Shown: in pieces, positions 48,734 to 60,799 of the stretch
Position numbering within the stretch: the first letter of the stretch is position 1
Layout: the number at the start of each line of letters is the position of its first letter
The notes under the pieces: model-generated
The model's database searches: none
What the model was told of the DNA's origin: nothing
The model's input: the letters and a program-made list of their open reading frames with translations, nothing else
Program-made: the position numbers and the translations under genes
Source of the DNA: Ridgeia piscesae
Taxonomy: Eukaryota; Annelida; Polychaeta; Sabellida; Siboglinidae
Assembly (NCBI GenBank): GCA_025642075.2
Contig: JAODUO010000135.1
Coordinates: 108,501-172,500, forward strand
DNA: 64,000 bases
Direction of reading: 5' to 3'

Positions 48734-49076
48734 TATGTGTTTTATACGTATACATTACACCTCCTGATCACTTACGTATGTTTTTACGTCACCCTTGACC
48801 CCTTTTCCCGTAGTATCGCTGGGTTATTTTGTCTACAATGGCATTGACGCCACTGTGGCCAGCATGGGGGGGAGAGTGGACCTGCCACAAGATCTTTTCT
48901 TTCTCTTTTTCATCGGTGATGATTTTTTGGCGGGTGTTTGTGTGTGGCTGAACGTACACTAACACTCCAGTTTCTGCAAATTTATTTCATGTTAAATTTT
49001 TAAAAAGTTTTAAAACCCTCTTGTTCTTGGGTTGCAATAGTGGTGGTGTTTGAGCAAATTAATTACATATAGTTTG

Positions 49077-50032
49077 TAGGGGAAGGGCGGGTAAAGTGGG
49101 CCTGTCAGCCAAAGTGGGCCCCATCTGTCACAGCATTCCTGGTATGCAATGCAGTCAAACCAACAATAGTAGTATTTACAAACCCTCCATGGGGCACAAT
49201 TCAACTTGTATTTGTTTCTTTGGCACAAATGCAAAACGTTGAGTATCACATTTGTGTTTTAGGTATTTTTTTTAAATAATTGATATGCCTTACAAACACC
49301 ACCTTTTCATAAATTGTCAGGGTACATAACTGAAAATGTGGTCCAGGGGGCAATAGGCCATAGTTAGTTAAATGAACAATTTCAGTTTGAAGTGAATAAA
49401 CAAATAATCCCAAAAAAGGCGTCCGACCCATAATCTATAGCAGAGGCCAAAGTGGGCCCCATGGGGCTCAGTGCGCCAAGCTACAGAGGGACGACCTTTG
49501 GGAAAATTGCTGGCAGTCATTACAAGAAACACGTGGGGGCCACAGCAAGACTGGTAACTGCCTACAAACCCCCCATTTCAAAGAAAAGAGGGCCACAAAA
49601 GCTGAGAACATGTAAAAAACATAGAAGGAAGACTACTATGCTAGCCTTATCTGGGATATTTGGATATTTGTATTCTAACAGCAGAACATGCAAAAGCTGG
49701 ATGTATTGTGGGGAGTGTGGCCGGTGGATACACCCATGCGGGGATGAGGTGGCGGGGTTTTGTGCAAGATTTGCTTCAACAAATTTTGTGGCATCGCATA
49801 GCATTGTGAGGGGGCCCACTTTGGCCTCCATGTTTTAAGAAATAATAAAATGAGTGTTTTTTTAAAAATCGTCTAACGTATTATATTTATTAAGATAAGT
49901 AACTAGACTGTGCATGTATGTTGTCAATATACATAGGTAGGTATTGTAGCAAAAATTTACCATTTTTTACATAACTGTCAAATGAAGGTTTTATCGGCGC
50001 TTAAGGAGCCCATTTTACCCGCCCTTCCCCTA
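49077..50032 (+). mobile_element. Small TA-flanked transposon with pogo-like transposase tail
   Basis: Terminal inverted repeats of about 25 bp (TAGGGGAAGGGCGGGTAAAG at 49077 and the inverse at 50032; one mismatch) with TA at both ends. AAAGTGGGCC recurs subterminally (49093, 49111, 49449) and inverted near 49817. A plus-strand ORF (49452-49838) encodes KPPISKKRGPQK, then the zinc-binding CGECGRWIHPC, a CxxCxxWxHxC pattern seen at the C-terminus of pogo/Jerky-type DDE transposases. The catalytic part is missing, so this is a deletion derivative. Confidence 0.75.
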
Positions 50033-51505
50033 CTAGTCAGTTATTAATTGTAAAGAGCACTCCTAGTCTGTTGTCATTTCTGATGTTGCAGTGTGGGGCC
50101 ACTTGATTTGCTGCAGCATTCGTAATAGACATAATATATTACTTGTAATAAATGTGTGGATAAATAAATAAATAATGATGCTTGTTTAGTTTAAATGTAG
50201 CTGCTAAAAAGATGACTCATTAGTGCCACTTTAAATTAAGAAATGGCTTTTCCTTCCCTATACATTTTATTGCCCACATACCTCAATGGAAGGTAAATCC
50301 TTACAACTGATTTTTATCGGATTATATATCTATATGCAATTGATACGTAAATTGTTGCATCAATGACATTCGTTTTAATGAAATGTCAACCGATGAAGGA
50401 AATAATATGTGCAGATGCAATGTATCAGTCAACAGCCCATGCCAGGGGTAATTGTGCACAAACGTTTGTGCATTTACCTGGCGGATTTGAACCTCCAACA
50501 TACGCCGAGACATTAGCATCTACTCTTTATTTACCATGTTATAATTTAGCCTAAAATTAATGGGGGCCAGCAGTACCCCCACTTTTCAAAACCTAGGGGA
50601 CACAAAAAGTGGGGACCATACAAAATAATTCACTTTTAAGTCATTGTAATTCTATAACTTTATTCAACATAATTAACATGCCACAAACATCATGACTATA
50701 GTCTATGTAGCAGCTTCATTAGTAAATACTGATGATCATTTCAAGACATCAATGGAGGGTTGTGTCTTCATTTTCCCCCTGAATCAGAGCTGCTTGAAAC
50801 TGGTAGTTCTTCCTCTATGGGTTTCCTGTCCACCTCGTAACCCCTTGTCAGTCAATGTTAACCCTGACATAGGGCAGCAATCGACTGCACCCACAGCGTC
50901 CATTGTAATTTACTGATACATAATAACGACACTTTCTTTGCCTTGGCCTCTGGGATAGAAGTTGTCAGGCCATTATTTATAAATATTAACAAATTCTTTA
51001 ATGTGTAAATTGTTTATAGTCCAATATGTTTGATCAGACCCAATGAGTTGGACATGTCAGGGACCTGACAGTAAATGTGGGGGCCAGGACCCCCCCCCCC
51101 CAGGACCTGTTGACCCCTTACCAACCTCTAAATGCCTGTGTGGGTGTTTGTTTTGTCAAATGAATATTACAATCAGGCAGCATAGTTTTCAGATGTAGCA
51201 TAATTTTTACATTTAAAATTGCCACACTGTAACCCTAAGTCACTATGTGCCTTAAATGTTTCAGATTGATCATTAATAGATTTTTGATATATATACGTAT
51301 AAGAGGTGTTAAAAGACTCAAAAGGTCACATGTAAAGCCATTTTGGAATTGCTCAACACTAAACTGCAAGGAAAAAGAAGACAATCTAACACAAATCTAA
51401 TTTATTGTTGCTCTTTACAATAACACATAGAAATGAAGGCAAATAACATACAATATTAATAACATAAACAGAACAATATATGGGAAGAACATTACGAAAA
51501 AATTA
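50033..51505. other. Intergenic, nothing firm
   Basis: No gene recognised. A short tRNA-like B-box on the minus strand (50483-50493) is discussed among rejected items. Confidence 0.4.
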
Positions 51506-51566
51506 TATATAATATATATATTATATTATATATATTATATATATATATATATATACACACATACAC

Positions 51567-51598
<32 letters not shown>

Positions 51599-51718
51599 CA
51601 TACATACATACATACATACTACACGTACACGCACACGTACACGCACACGCACACGCACACGCACACGCACACGCACACGCACACGCACACGCACACGCAC
51701 ACGCACACGCACACACTG
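51506..51718. repeat. Compound (TA)n / (CATA)n / (ACGC)n microsatellite
   Basis: TA-rich 51506-51555, then ACATACAT tetramers to 51620, then ACACGC hexamers to about 51716. Minus-strand ORFs of CAC/RVRV type are artefacts. Confidence 0.95.
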
Positions 51719-52249
51719 CAATTCTCAGAATTAAATCCCCTGGCTGAGTTTACCGCTACTGTAAAAAAATCGGGGTCCGCAAGGTGGCGCCACATTTCAA
51801 TAGACTAGCTTAGATATGAGTATTCAAAATGTACGTCTGGTTATTTATGCCAGTGAAAGAATTCACAGACACAGTGGATATTCATAATACATATGAATTA
51901 TGGTAAATATTTAGATTTCAGCGCCCGAGTTATTGGACCTCAAACTTTGCCGAGTTTTAATATGAATAATTAGTATGACCTCAAACTTTGCCGACTTTTA
52001 ATAATTTTATGAATAATGATTATTTCTATGAGTATGAGCCTAATCACAAATCAAGTCTAATGTAGTAATGAGGGAAAAGGAAAAGGTTTTTTGGCAGGCA
52101 ACAAAAAGTATGTTTTACGCCGGCTTTGTCTTTGATATGCCTTACCACAAAAATGACTATAGAGTGCTGTTCAAATGCAGTCTAATTAAGCATAATATTA
52201 TGTTCAATCTACACAATTAAACAATCCAATAGTTTTAAAGAAAAGACAG

Positions 52250-52252
<3 letters not shown>

Positions 52253-52326
<74 letters not shown>
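52253..52326. repeat. (TA)n microsatellite
   Basis: About 36 uninterrupted TA dinucleotides. Confidence 0.97.
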
Positions 52327-52328
<2 letters not shown>

Positions 52329-52504
52329 TCTGGATATGTAACTATGACAGGTTTGCAGGCATGCTGGCATAACGTAGGCAGCCAGCACAACAGCACAGTT
52401 GATTGTCAGACCGATTTGTCTTCATTCCCCACTGCACTCTCGTGTGTACCCCTAGTCTTCCAAACACAATGCATCAATAGATCTTGTCATCAATTTAGAG
52501 ACCT

Positions 52505-52753
52505 TTAGAGTAAATGAACATGTTTTTTGTTGTTGGAGTTATCGATTGACATATATCGTATCAATTGTGGCTCTGCATGCTCTTGCAGCTCTTGCTCCAA
52601 ATGAGGCAGTTTAAGAGTAGGTCTTTCCAGTCTAACCAGAAACCCAATGTTGGTTATTGCATGCTTAAACAAATTGCTTGATGATTGTTCATTATCTTGT
52701 ACAGACGCACAATATAGGCCTTTAGTTGCTATTGCATCACGTCTGCAGACCAT
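52505..52753 (-). CDS. Unidentified ORF, possible exon
   Basis: An 82-codon open frame, preceded by a CTGCAG acceptor-like site just inside its 5' end. It includes FKHAITNIGFLVRLERPTLK and LEQELQEHAEPQLIRY. Composition looks protein-like rather than repeat-derived, but I recognise no family and no companion exon. It could be a transposon fragment. Confidence 0.25.
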   Translation of the reverse strand: MVCRRDAIATKGLYCASVQDNEQSSSNLFKHAITNIGFLVRLERPTLKLPHLEQELQEHAEPQLIRYMSIDNSNNKKHVHLL

Positions 52754-53751
52754 GTGGCAAAGACAAGTACAGGAACCTTACTGCAAGACCAGTAGGTTTA
52801 TAAAACTATCCCAGGATAGCATCTGTTCCAGGGCATTTGCCAGTGGAGAGTAGACTGGTTGCTTTCCATACTGCAGCTACAGTAACGGTCTGTGAACAAC
52901 ATGTTTATGTCCAACAGCAATTTTCTGATTTCACACAGGAGGTTGAGGATATGTATTATAAAATATGAAACATTATACATAAAACATAAATTGTAAAGCT
53001 AACATAATTAAAGTTTAACTGACAAATATGCATACAACAAATATTTCAGTTTCAGATCTAGGGGGCAAGTCCAGTGGAGTTAATTATGTCTTAATGTTAT
53101 ATTTACCAGTGGTATTTTTATCCGCAGCTGATACACAAATGGAATTCACTGGTGTCGATAAACATGCAAGATCTATAAAAAAAATTGACAAAATATATTA
53201 ATTCCATAATACTCTGTCAATCTCTGTTATAAAAATGTTGCTAATGGTGTTGTGCTAACAATTTCAGTGACGTCTGTCGCAGACACAACATCAAGCTACA
53301 GTGATAATCCCATCACAAACAACTTGTCTGTCAAACAGCCAAGTACAAACACGTTTCTACATAACATTGTACCTATGTGCCTACTCACCCATGCATATTT
53401 CCACCTATCTGTGTGTGTACTCACATTTACCCAGAAACTAACTATTATTAGAAGAAAGTTTGCTGAATAATATGTAGTATAACTGATATAATTATGTAAA
53501 TAAAAAAACTTGGTATTGTTTCCAAACTTATTCAAGATAACATCAAACAATATTATTTAAATACGGTCATCAGATGCAGAATGGCTTTTAAATTTAAATT
53601 TGTAGACAGCTACATAAGTATGTGCTAGACAATTGTGACTGTAATCATGTTAATGATTACTTTTGCAATGTAACTGCTGTTTCAAAGCGTAACCAACTAC
53701 TTGAAGGCTATTTAGATGAAATATCACATATAAGAAAACAGCTATCATATC
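52754..53751. other. Intergenic, nothing recognised
   Basis: AT-rich; only short chance ORFs are seen. Confidence 0.4.
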
Positions 53752-54180
53752 ACTACACCAAGTGGTAGTTAGGCCACATTTGGAATATTGTATACAAGCA
53801 TGGTGGCCATATTGTAAGAAGGACATAGATAAACTAATAAGACAAGATATGAAAGATGCGAACACTAGAGACGAGGGATTATAAGAGGGTATTAAATATA
53901 ATATTGAATGATTATGAGGAGGTTGATAGACACATTTTCTTCAAACTGACCGATGGCAGTATGACCAGAGGACACAATGTCGTGTTAGTCAAGGAATGGC
54001 ATAGGTGAGATTATGAGAATGTACTCAATCTCTCAGAGAACAGACAATAAATGACTGGAACAAATTAAGTGATAATTATGTTAATGTTAGCTGTGTGAAT
54101 ATGTTAACAAATTAAGTGTGGAATTTTTTTGATTCTTGGTAAAACAAAGGCTTTCTTGTGCACTTACTATATTTTTAGCT
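53752..54180 (+). mobile_element. CR1/jockey-like LINE 3' fragment, second copy
   Basis: VVRPHLEYCIQAWWPYCKKD matches the LINE at 21990-23460 nearly residue for residue. After an internal deletion come DRHIFFKLTDGS, TRGHNVVLVKE and NDWNKLSDN-like pieces in broken frames. It is the same family but older and more damaged. Confidence 0.85.
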
Positions 54181-54453
54181 GAGCTCTAGATGGCCGTCAT
54201 GTCACATCTTGTTAATACGATTGACCTTTTGACTAATACAGTTGCATTTGTCTGAGTACAAATACCCATATATTATCCATGCTCATATGCAATTATTGCA
54301 CAGCAAACCAGTATTTGAAGACAATGTGGAGGAGACACTCAGACAGCTACCATGGACCTGTGTTTACGCGTCTGCCCAGTGGACACACATGGACAGAATG
54401 CTGAAAGGATAGGCCTTTTGAAATAATTTTGACAAGTTTTTGTCTGATTGTGA

Positions 54454-54600
54454 CCACTTGTATTGTGACCACTTGTATTGTGACCACTTGTATTGTGACC
54501 ACTTGTATTGTGATCAATTGTATTGTGACCACTTGTATTGTGACCACTTGTATTGTGACCACTTGTATTGTGACCACTTGTATTGTGACCACTTGTCAGT
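54454..54600. repeat. 15-bp minisatellite
   Basis: Ten nearly perfect copies of GTGACCACTTGTATT (one copy reads GATCAATTG). All three minus-strand frames are periodic because 15 is a multiple of three. Confidence 0.95.
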
Positions 54601-54804
54601 GACATTATTTCTCTGAACGTCTGACATGTTATTGTTCATTACGTCATGCTGTAGGGACTGTCTCTCCCCTGCTGCTTCCAACCACACATGCTGACTGATT
54701 TGACTGGGACCAGAGCTTTGCAGAGGGACTGCACATCTGCATTCATCAGGATGTCTGTAGTCATCTGCACAGACAAGAGATCAGATTAATCATTGCTTGC
54801 GTCT

Positions 54805-54893
54805 CAAGAGGGCTTCAGTGACGTTTTGGTGTACACAGTCTCAAACCGTTTGTCTTGCTGGGTCTTCTGGTTGACGGCACTGCTGGCTCCCTC
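54805..54893 (-). CDS. Candidate terminal exon, unknown gene
   Basis: After a TACTTTAG acceptor the frame reads GASSAVNQKTQQDKRFETV, then YTKTSLKPS and a TGA stop at about 54807. The end looks like a protein C-terminus, but no family is recognised and no upstream exon was located in 54900-57300. Confidence 0.3.
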
Positions 54894-54899
54894 TAAAGT

Positions 54900-57300
54900 A
54901 TCATTCATGAAGATTGTGTAAACACTAACTGTAGGGTAAACAAAAACTACAGTGTAAACAAAAACATTGGTGTACACAGAAATGAATACTGTGTAAACAA
55001 AATGTACCGGTAGTGTAAAGTAACATGCAAACTAAAACTACAAAATAAGCAAACAAGTGTGGAAATAAAAAATAAGGCATATACAAATGAGATAATTTAC
55101 TTTTTTTAGAAACTAGTAAATTGTAATTGGCAATTAACTAAACAAAAAATACTAGCATATGTTTGTAAAGAAAATATACATTTATAGATCTTGACTTTTT
55201 ACTATTTGAAGTATTATATATTTCCAACATAGCAGCTCTTTTTGAATCCACACTACATTAGTGATTACATAGCCAGGTAATGCAACTGACCTATGGATAC
55301 TTTTTAATGTGAACCTGTTTTTGGACGCCAATTTACAAGACTACATATTCAAGTGTAGAAATGTGTAATTATGCCACCTTATACACACTGTGTAGCGGGA
55401 AATCCAAGAAAACGCAACACTTAACAACTTGGAACCAAACAAATTATGCAAATAAATTAAAAGTTATGTAAAGAAAACCTTGTGAATTTGCACAGTCTGG
55501 ACCCTTGCATGTTTACTATTAGTCCTGAGATTTGGCGCATTTACTTGTTTGTTTTATTCCACTTCCACTGTTATGGAGGAGGAAAAGACACTCCAGGAAG
55601 GTGGCATAATTAGACATTTAATATAATTAACATAAATATAATCGAGTACAACCAAGCATTACAATCTCAGCTTTCTGGTGGTCATCAAAGTTAGGATAAT
55701 AACAGCTGGGACATATCTATGCAAATGAGTCTTATTTTTACATTTCTATGTAATTATTCTGACATTCATGATCACATTGACAGCTCAGGCATTGTGTGTG
55801 CATTATATACAGCTTCCAGGTTGTTACCAGACACAAGATAGCGACAGCTGGGACAGACCTATGCAAACAACTCTCCTTTTTGTAATATAATTAATTTTAC
55901 CCAATTGCAACTGCTTGCTTTGAAGTTGTCACTTAATTGGGAAACTTTCTGTAAACTAAAGAAAATTCTAATTCTAATTGTATCTTGTGATAAGTTTGCA
56001 CTTAGTTTGCGCATAGTGCCAAATACCGTACTTTGTCGTTTTGACCTATGCAATTGAATACAGTTACTTAAGCATTGTTAACAATTACCCAAAAGGTACA
56101 CATTTTAATAATAGTAATATTGTAATTATTAACCACTAAGGCCAACACATTGGATCGATGCACTGTACAATAACACGAATGCATAGTTTACAAAAATAAT
56201 AACAAATCATTAAATAAATAAAATGTATATTTATAAATAAAATATATATTTATAAAAAAAATACTGCTTAACCCTATGTTTCACATGGCTGCCACTAGTT
56301 CTTAGTACCGTTTCTATGTCTCTGTCCACGCCCCACCCCAGTACAGGGTGCACGTACTTAACTTCTCATTCAGCCTTATTTCCTGATCACTCAGATTCTT
56401 CCCATAAATTTTCCCCTTGCCTCTTCTGTCTTTCCCATTCACCCCCCTCCATCTTAGTTGGGATTGAGTCAACAAACCACCCTGCCTGCCAGCCAGGGCG
56501 CATGCTCTCTTCCTGTACACTTACTTATCTGGCCAGATCAACACCCATAGTCCAGCTACCCCCAGGCTACATATCTGGCCGGCTGACCTACACATTCAGC
56601 TACCATTGACCATTATTGATATGTTTGACTGATCTGATTACAGATTGCTGTGTGTTTGCAGGACTGCAGGATCAATACATGAGCACTAGGTGATACCTGT
56701 TCAAAATCTACAGTGATCATGGTATGCATTAATGCAAATAATAATATATCAGTCCAGTTAATTCCTCACCCACCGTGAAATCTTGAATGGAGTCTTTGTA
56801 TTGGAGAGACACATTGGTGGTGGTATGTGGGGGAGGGAGGGGGTTGATGTATTTAGATCATAGTTCATATAATCACAAGTTAAACGTAACATTTTATATG
56901 TATTTGTTATAGAAATTATACTCAATACTATGATCGAACTTAGGGCTTGATCATGGTGATCTCAATAACAAGATTACCATTATTAGTAAACCTAGTTTCA
57001 CGTACTGTTACACAAATTATTTTGCAGACCTTACTTATGAGCTGGCTGGCACAGGGTATTATGAAGGTGTTTGTAAATCGAGGTTTGACTTAATTTTATA
57101 TTTGACAATTCATTCGGCTAAGTGGCTATTTCTGTTAGCCTTGCTTCTGTTTAGCAGAGTCCACAGGTGCTGCTAGATGAACTTACATGTTTACTTTGAT
57201 GAATAAACAGAGGCAGTCCACAATGCTTTGGCACTGTCCCCCCATCCCAGTGGGACTGAGCAGTGGTCTTCTTAAAGCCAAGCCAATTTCAGTTGGTCCC
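54900..57300. other. Intergenic, nothing recognised
   Basis: AT-rich. A 97-codon plus ORF at 56316-56609 shows no domain and no splice context that convinces me. Confidence 0.4.
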
Positions 57301-57305
57301 TATTG

Positions 57306-57425
57306 CCTCAGTTGACTCCACTGCAATAATGAGCTCATGGCAGTAGTGGGGATTTTGTGAATGGATAGCATCTGTGGTTTAATTACAGTGTGGCTGAACA
57401 CTCCCACAGAAGTTGGCCTTGTGGT
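57306..57425 (+). mobile_element. SINE fragment, copy 4
   Basis: TTTAATTACAGTGTGGCTGA followed by ACACTCCCACAGAAGTTG matches the 3' half of the SINE at 38932-39235. The head is not identifiable. Confidence 0.5.
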
Positions 57426-57865
57426 GGAATGTAAAATGTTTGTAGTGGGGGCATGGGGGTTGATATTGGGTGTATTGTTATCAATAGGATGGGAATGCTA
57501 CAGGGTACAATTTAATGGTGAAATCCGTGGGGAGAGGGTAGAGTGGTGTTGAAGTGCTAAGGTGTAAGGTCTCGTAGGATATCATACCAGGAAGTGCAAT
57601 GTCGTAGGACGCAATACTGAAAGTCTGAAAGGCTTGGTGGGGGAGGGGTAAAGTGACATTGAAATGTTCAGGCATAAAAAATTACATGATGGAATGCTAG
57701 GAGTGTAGTATTATTACGTGAAGTGCTGATTTGCATAAGTTAAAAATTATGACATTACAATAAATTGTCATAGTTTAGCTCATGTGATAAATGCTAATTA
57801 AGGGTGATGTGTCAAAGGTTAAAATGCTAACAGGATGATGCGACATGTTCTAAAATGTTTGTGTA

Positions 57866-59097
57866 GGTTGGTGGGGGTTAGACAGTAGGTTGGTGGGGGT
57901 TAGATATTAGGTTGGTGGAGGTTAGACAGTAGGTTGGTGGGGGTTAGATAGTAGGTTGGTGGGGTTAGAGTAGGTTGGTGGGTTAGATAGTAGGTTGGTG
58001 GGGTTAGACTAGTAAAGGGTTTGGTGGGGTTAGACAGTAGGTTGGTGGGGGTTAGACAGTAGGTTGGTGGGGTTAGACAGTAGGTTGGTGGGGTTAGACA
58101 GTAGGTTGGTGGGGGTTAGACAGTAGGTTGGTGGAGGTTAGACAGTAGGTTGGTGGGGTTAGACAGTAGGTTGGTGGGGTTAGACAGTAGGTTGGTGGGG
58201 TTAGACAGTAGGTTGGTGGAGGTTAGACAGTAGGTTGGTGGAGGTTAGACAGTAGGTTGGTGGAGGTTAGACAGTAGGTTGGTGGGGTTAGACAGTAGGT
58301 TGGTGGGGTTAGACAGTAGGTTGGGGGGTTAGACAGTAGGTTGGTGGGGTTAGACAGTAGTTGGTGGGGTTAGACAGTAGGTTGGTGGGGTTAGACAGTA
58401 GGTTGGTGGAGGTTAGACAGTAGGTTGGTGGGGGTTAGACTAGTAGGTTGGTGGAGGTTAGACAGTAGGTTGGTGGGGGTTAGACAGTAGGTTGGTGGAG
58501 GGTTAGACAGTAGGTTGTGGGGTTAGACAGTAGGTTGGTGGGGGTTAGACAGTAGGGGGGGTTTGACAGTAGGTTGGTGGGGTTAGACAGTAGGTTGGTG
58601 GGGTTAGACAGTAGGTTGGTGAGGTTAGACAGTAGGTTGGTGGGGTTAGACAGTAGGTTGGTGGGGGTTAGACAGTAGGTTGGTGGGGTTAGACAGTAGG
58701 TTGGTGGGGTTAGACAGTAGGTTGGTGGAGGTTAGACAGTAGGTTGGTAGGAGGTTAGACAGTAGGTTGGTGGGGGTTAGACAGTAGGTTGGTGGGGTTA
58801 GACAGTAGGTTGGTGGGGGTTAGACAGTAGGTTGGTGGGGTTAGACAGTAGGTTGGTGGGGTTAGACAGTAGGTTGGTGGGGTTAGACAGTAGGTTGGTG
58901 GGGTTAGACAGTAGGTTGGTGGGGTTAGACAGTAGGTTGGTGGGGGTTAGACAGTAGGTTGGTGGGGTTAGACAGTAGGTTGGTGGGGTTAGACAGTAGG
59001 TTGGTGGGGGTTAGACAGTAGGTTGGTGGGGTTAGACAGTAGGTTGGTGGAGGTTAGACAGTAGGTTGGTGGGGTTAGACAGTAGGTTGGTGGGGAT
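57866..59097. repeat. 21/22-bp G-rich minisatellite
   Basis: About 57 copies of GTAGGTTGGTGGGGTTAGACA. Units differ mainly by GGGG against GGGGG and by an A in GGAGG. The G-rich strand is plus. Each unit holds GG-TT-GG-T-GGGG, so two-tier G-quadruplexes are plausible within and between units. It runs for 1.2 kb without an ORF of note. Confidence 0.97.
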
Positions 59098-59336
59098 TTG
59101 TGTTTATATGGAATTTAATTCCAATTCATAGACTGGATAATGATGTGTTGCACATCTGTTTCCAGAAATGTCCTAGTCTTGGTGATCACCAGACTAGTAG
59201 CTACATGATTCTGTTGCAGGATTAACCACGATGCAAGTCTGTGTGACAGGAGTGTTTATTGAGCACAACCAGCAGAGATGCACCCACCACAGGGGGATGG
59301 GTGTTCTGACATTACCTCCGCCAAGAGAATGAGGAT

Positions 59337-59817
59337 GGACTGAGAAGAGCCTTCAAAATATGATAGACACCACTAGGACAGCCTGTCACCAGGTGGTGTT
59401 TCCAGGGAGGAGTCACAGCGTTGTTTCTGTAGTAACTCATGATGTCCACCTTCTCAGGATGGGGACAGCCACAGTTGCAAGCATGTCCCAGGAAAAGTGT
59501 CCATATCAACCAGCAACATGCACACCAGTTAAGGGTGTTGGGTGTCGACATTACGTGACACAATTAAAGTGGACTGAGAAGAGCCTTCAAAATATGATAG
59601 ACACCACTAGGACAGCCTGTCACCAGGTGGTGTTTTCCAGGGCAGGAGTCTACAGACGTTGCTTTCTGTGGTAACTCATATGTCCACCTTCTCACAGGAG
59701 GGGACAGGCCACAGTTACAACATGTCCCAGGTAAAAGGTCCATATCAACGGCATACATGTTACACTAGTTAAAGGGTAGTTGAGTAGGCAACGTCTAAGG
59801 TGACACAATTTAAAGTG
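59337..59817. repeat. Tandem duplication, unit 234 bp
   Basis: Copy 1 begins GGACTGAGAAGAGCCTTCAA at 59337 and copy 2 with the same string at 59571. The first 60 bases are identical; later parts differ by indels and substitutions, with copy 2 slightly longer. Confidence 0.95.
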
Positions 59818-60053
59818 GTTACCCATGAAATGTTAGCTGTGTTTATCAGACAAACACAGAGTTTCATTATTACTTAGCCACAGAAATGTTTTGTAAACAT
59901 CTGACTAGTTGAATGGCTGAGGTAAGACCAGTGGAAAGGTAGAATGACAATTTTAATAGACCTGAAGTAATGTTAGTGACGGAACTCAGTGTAGGCAAGA
60001 TATCAGAAAGTAAAAGCAAGTATTATCTACTGGTTGTGTGATGCTGGCATCAT

Positions 60054-60395
60054 ACACACACATGCACACGCATGCACGCACACACACACACACGCATCAC
60101 ACACACGCACACACACACGCATGCACACATACGCATGCACACACACACACGCATGCACACACATGCACACACACATGCACACACACACACACACATGCAC
60201 ACACACATGCACTCACACATGCACACACATATACACAAACATACACACGCACACACGCACGCATGCACACACATGCACAAACACATGCACACACACATGC
60301 ACACACATGCACACACACACGCACACACATATGCACACACATACACATGCACACACATACATACACATGCATGCACACATACAGCTGTATATGCA
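60054..60395. repeat. (CA)n with CACATGC/CACGC variants
   Basis: About 340 bp of CA-based repeats with ACACATGC octamers. It grades directly into the AT palindrome that follows. ORFs on both strands are artefacts. Confidence 0.95.
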
Positions 60396-60413
60396 TATAT
60401 ATATATATATATA

Positions 60414-60574
60414 TGTTGTGGTGTTCTGGTGTATATATATATTATATGTATATATATATATATAGTATATTATATTAATATATGTATATATATACATATA
60501 CATAAATAATAATATTGTATATATATATATATATAATTATATATATATACCCCGTATATATACATTATTGTTAT

Positions 60575-60639
<65 letters not shown>

Positions 60640-60793
60640 TAATAACAATAATATATATATATATACCGGGTATATATATATACAAATATTATTTATTTAT
60701 TATATATATATATATATATACATATATAATATATTAATATAATATACTATATATATACATATAATATATATATAGAACCAGAACACCACAACA
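60414..60793. repeat. 380-bp AT-rich palindrome
   Basis: The left arm starts TGTTGTGGTGTTCTGG and the right arm ends with its complement CCAGAACACCACAACA. The arms continue inward through matching TATA variants (AGTATATTATATTAATATAT on both) to ATTATTGTTATTATG and its inverse around a (TA)n centre near 60603. Confidence 0.9.
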
Positions 60794-60799
60794 CATGAG

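Larger units (their letters stand above)
44845..48973 (-). pseudogene. Decayed intron-bearing Gypsy/Ginger-type integrase gene
   Basis: Eight exon-like pieces: 48776-48973 (zinc-binding: VHSPPHAGHSG, ITQRYY), 47794-47892 (KTVAPKLTPI, VGIDLVG with the first catalytic Asp), about 47205-47335 (PETKNGYKYVMT, FTKYIELYSLKQKTGEE), 46637-46682 (YGPPKKLLSDQGREF, second Asp), 46216-46446 (GLIVE, third catalytic acid, NQTLKT, FFLMFNRHPRLPFE), 45854-45964 (FVEEDVDNYVEQVGKQV), about 45309-45535 (FKIGDIVLKRNMRNRER) and about 44845-44931 (YQVTLAKKAGV). Several junctions are clean: TAC/GTAAGT into TTGCAG, and TGCAG/GTATTG into TTTACAG, rebuilding an arginine codon in phase. Decay signs are several frameshifts, TAG for TGG at about 46324, loss of one CxxC pair and a missing acceptor near 47335. 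Introns argue against a plain LTR retrotransposon and favour a Ginger-like transposon or a former host gene of the GIN/KRBA2 sort. Confidence 0.82.

Noticed and set aside
50474..50546. tRNA-like sequence on the minus strand with a GGTTCAAATCC box
   Set aside because: The T-arm pairs imperfectly and the acceptor and D arms do not form. At best a tRNA pseudogene or SINE scrap.
54340..54767. Minus exon-like stretch in which the 15-bp repeat reads KWSQY in tandem
   Set aside because: It has a good acceptor (TGTGCAG) and is open for about 50 codons before the array, but one repeat copy carries a TGA and no partner exon fits in phase.
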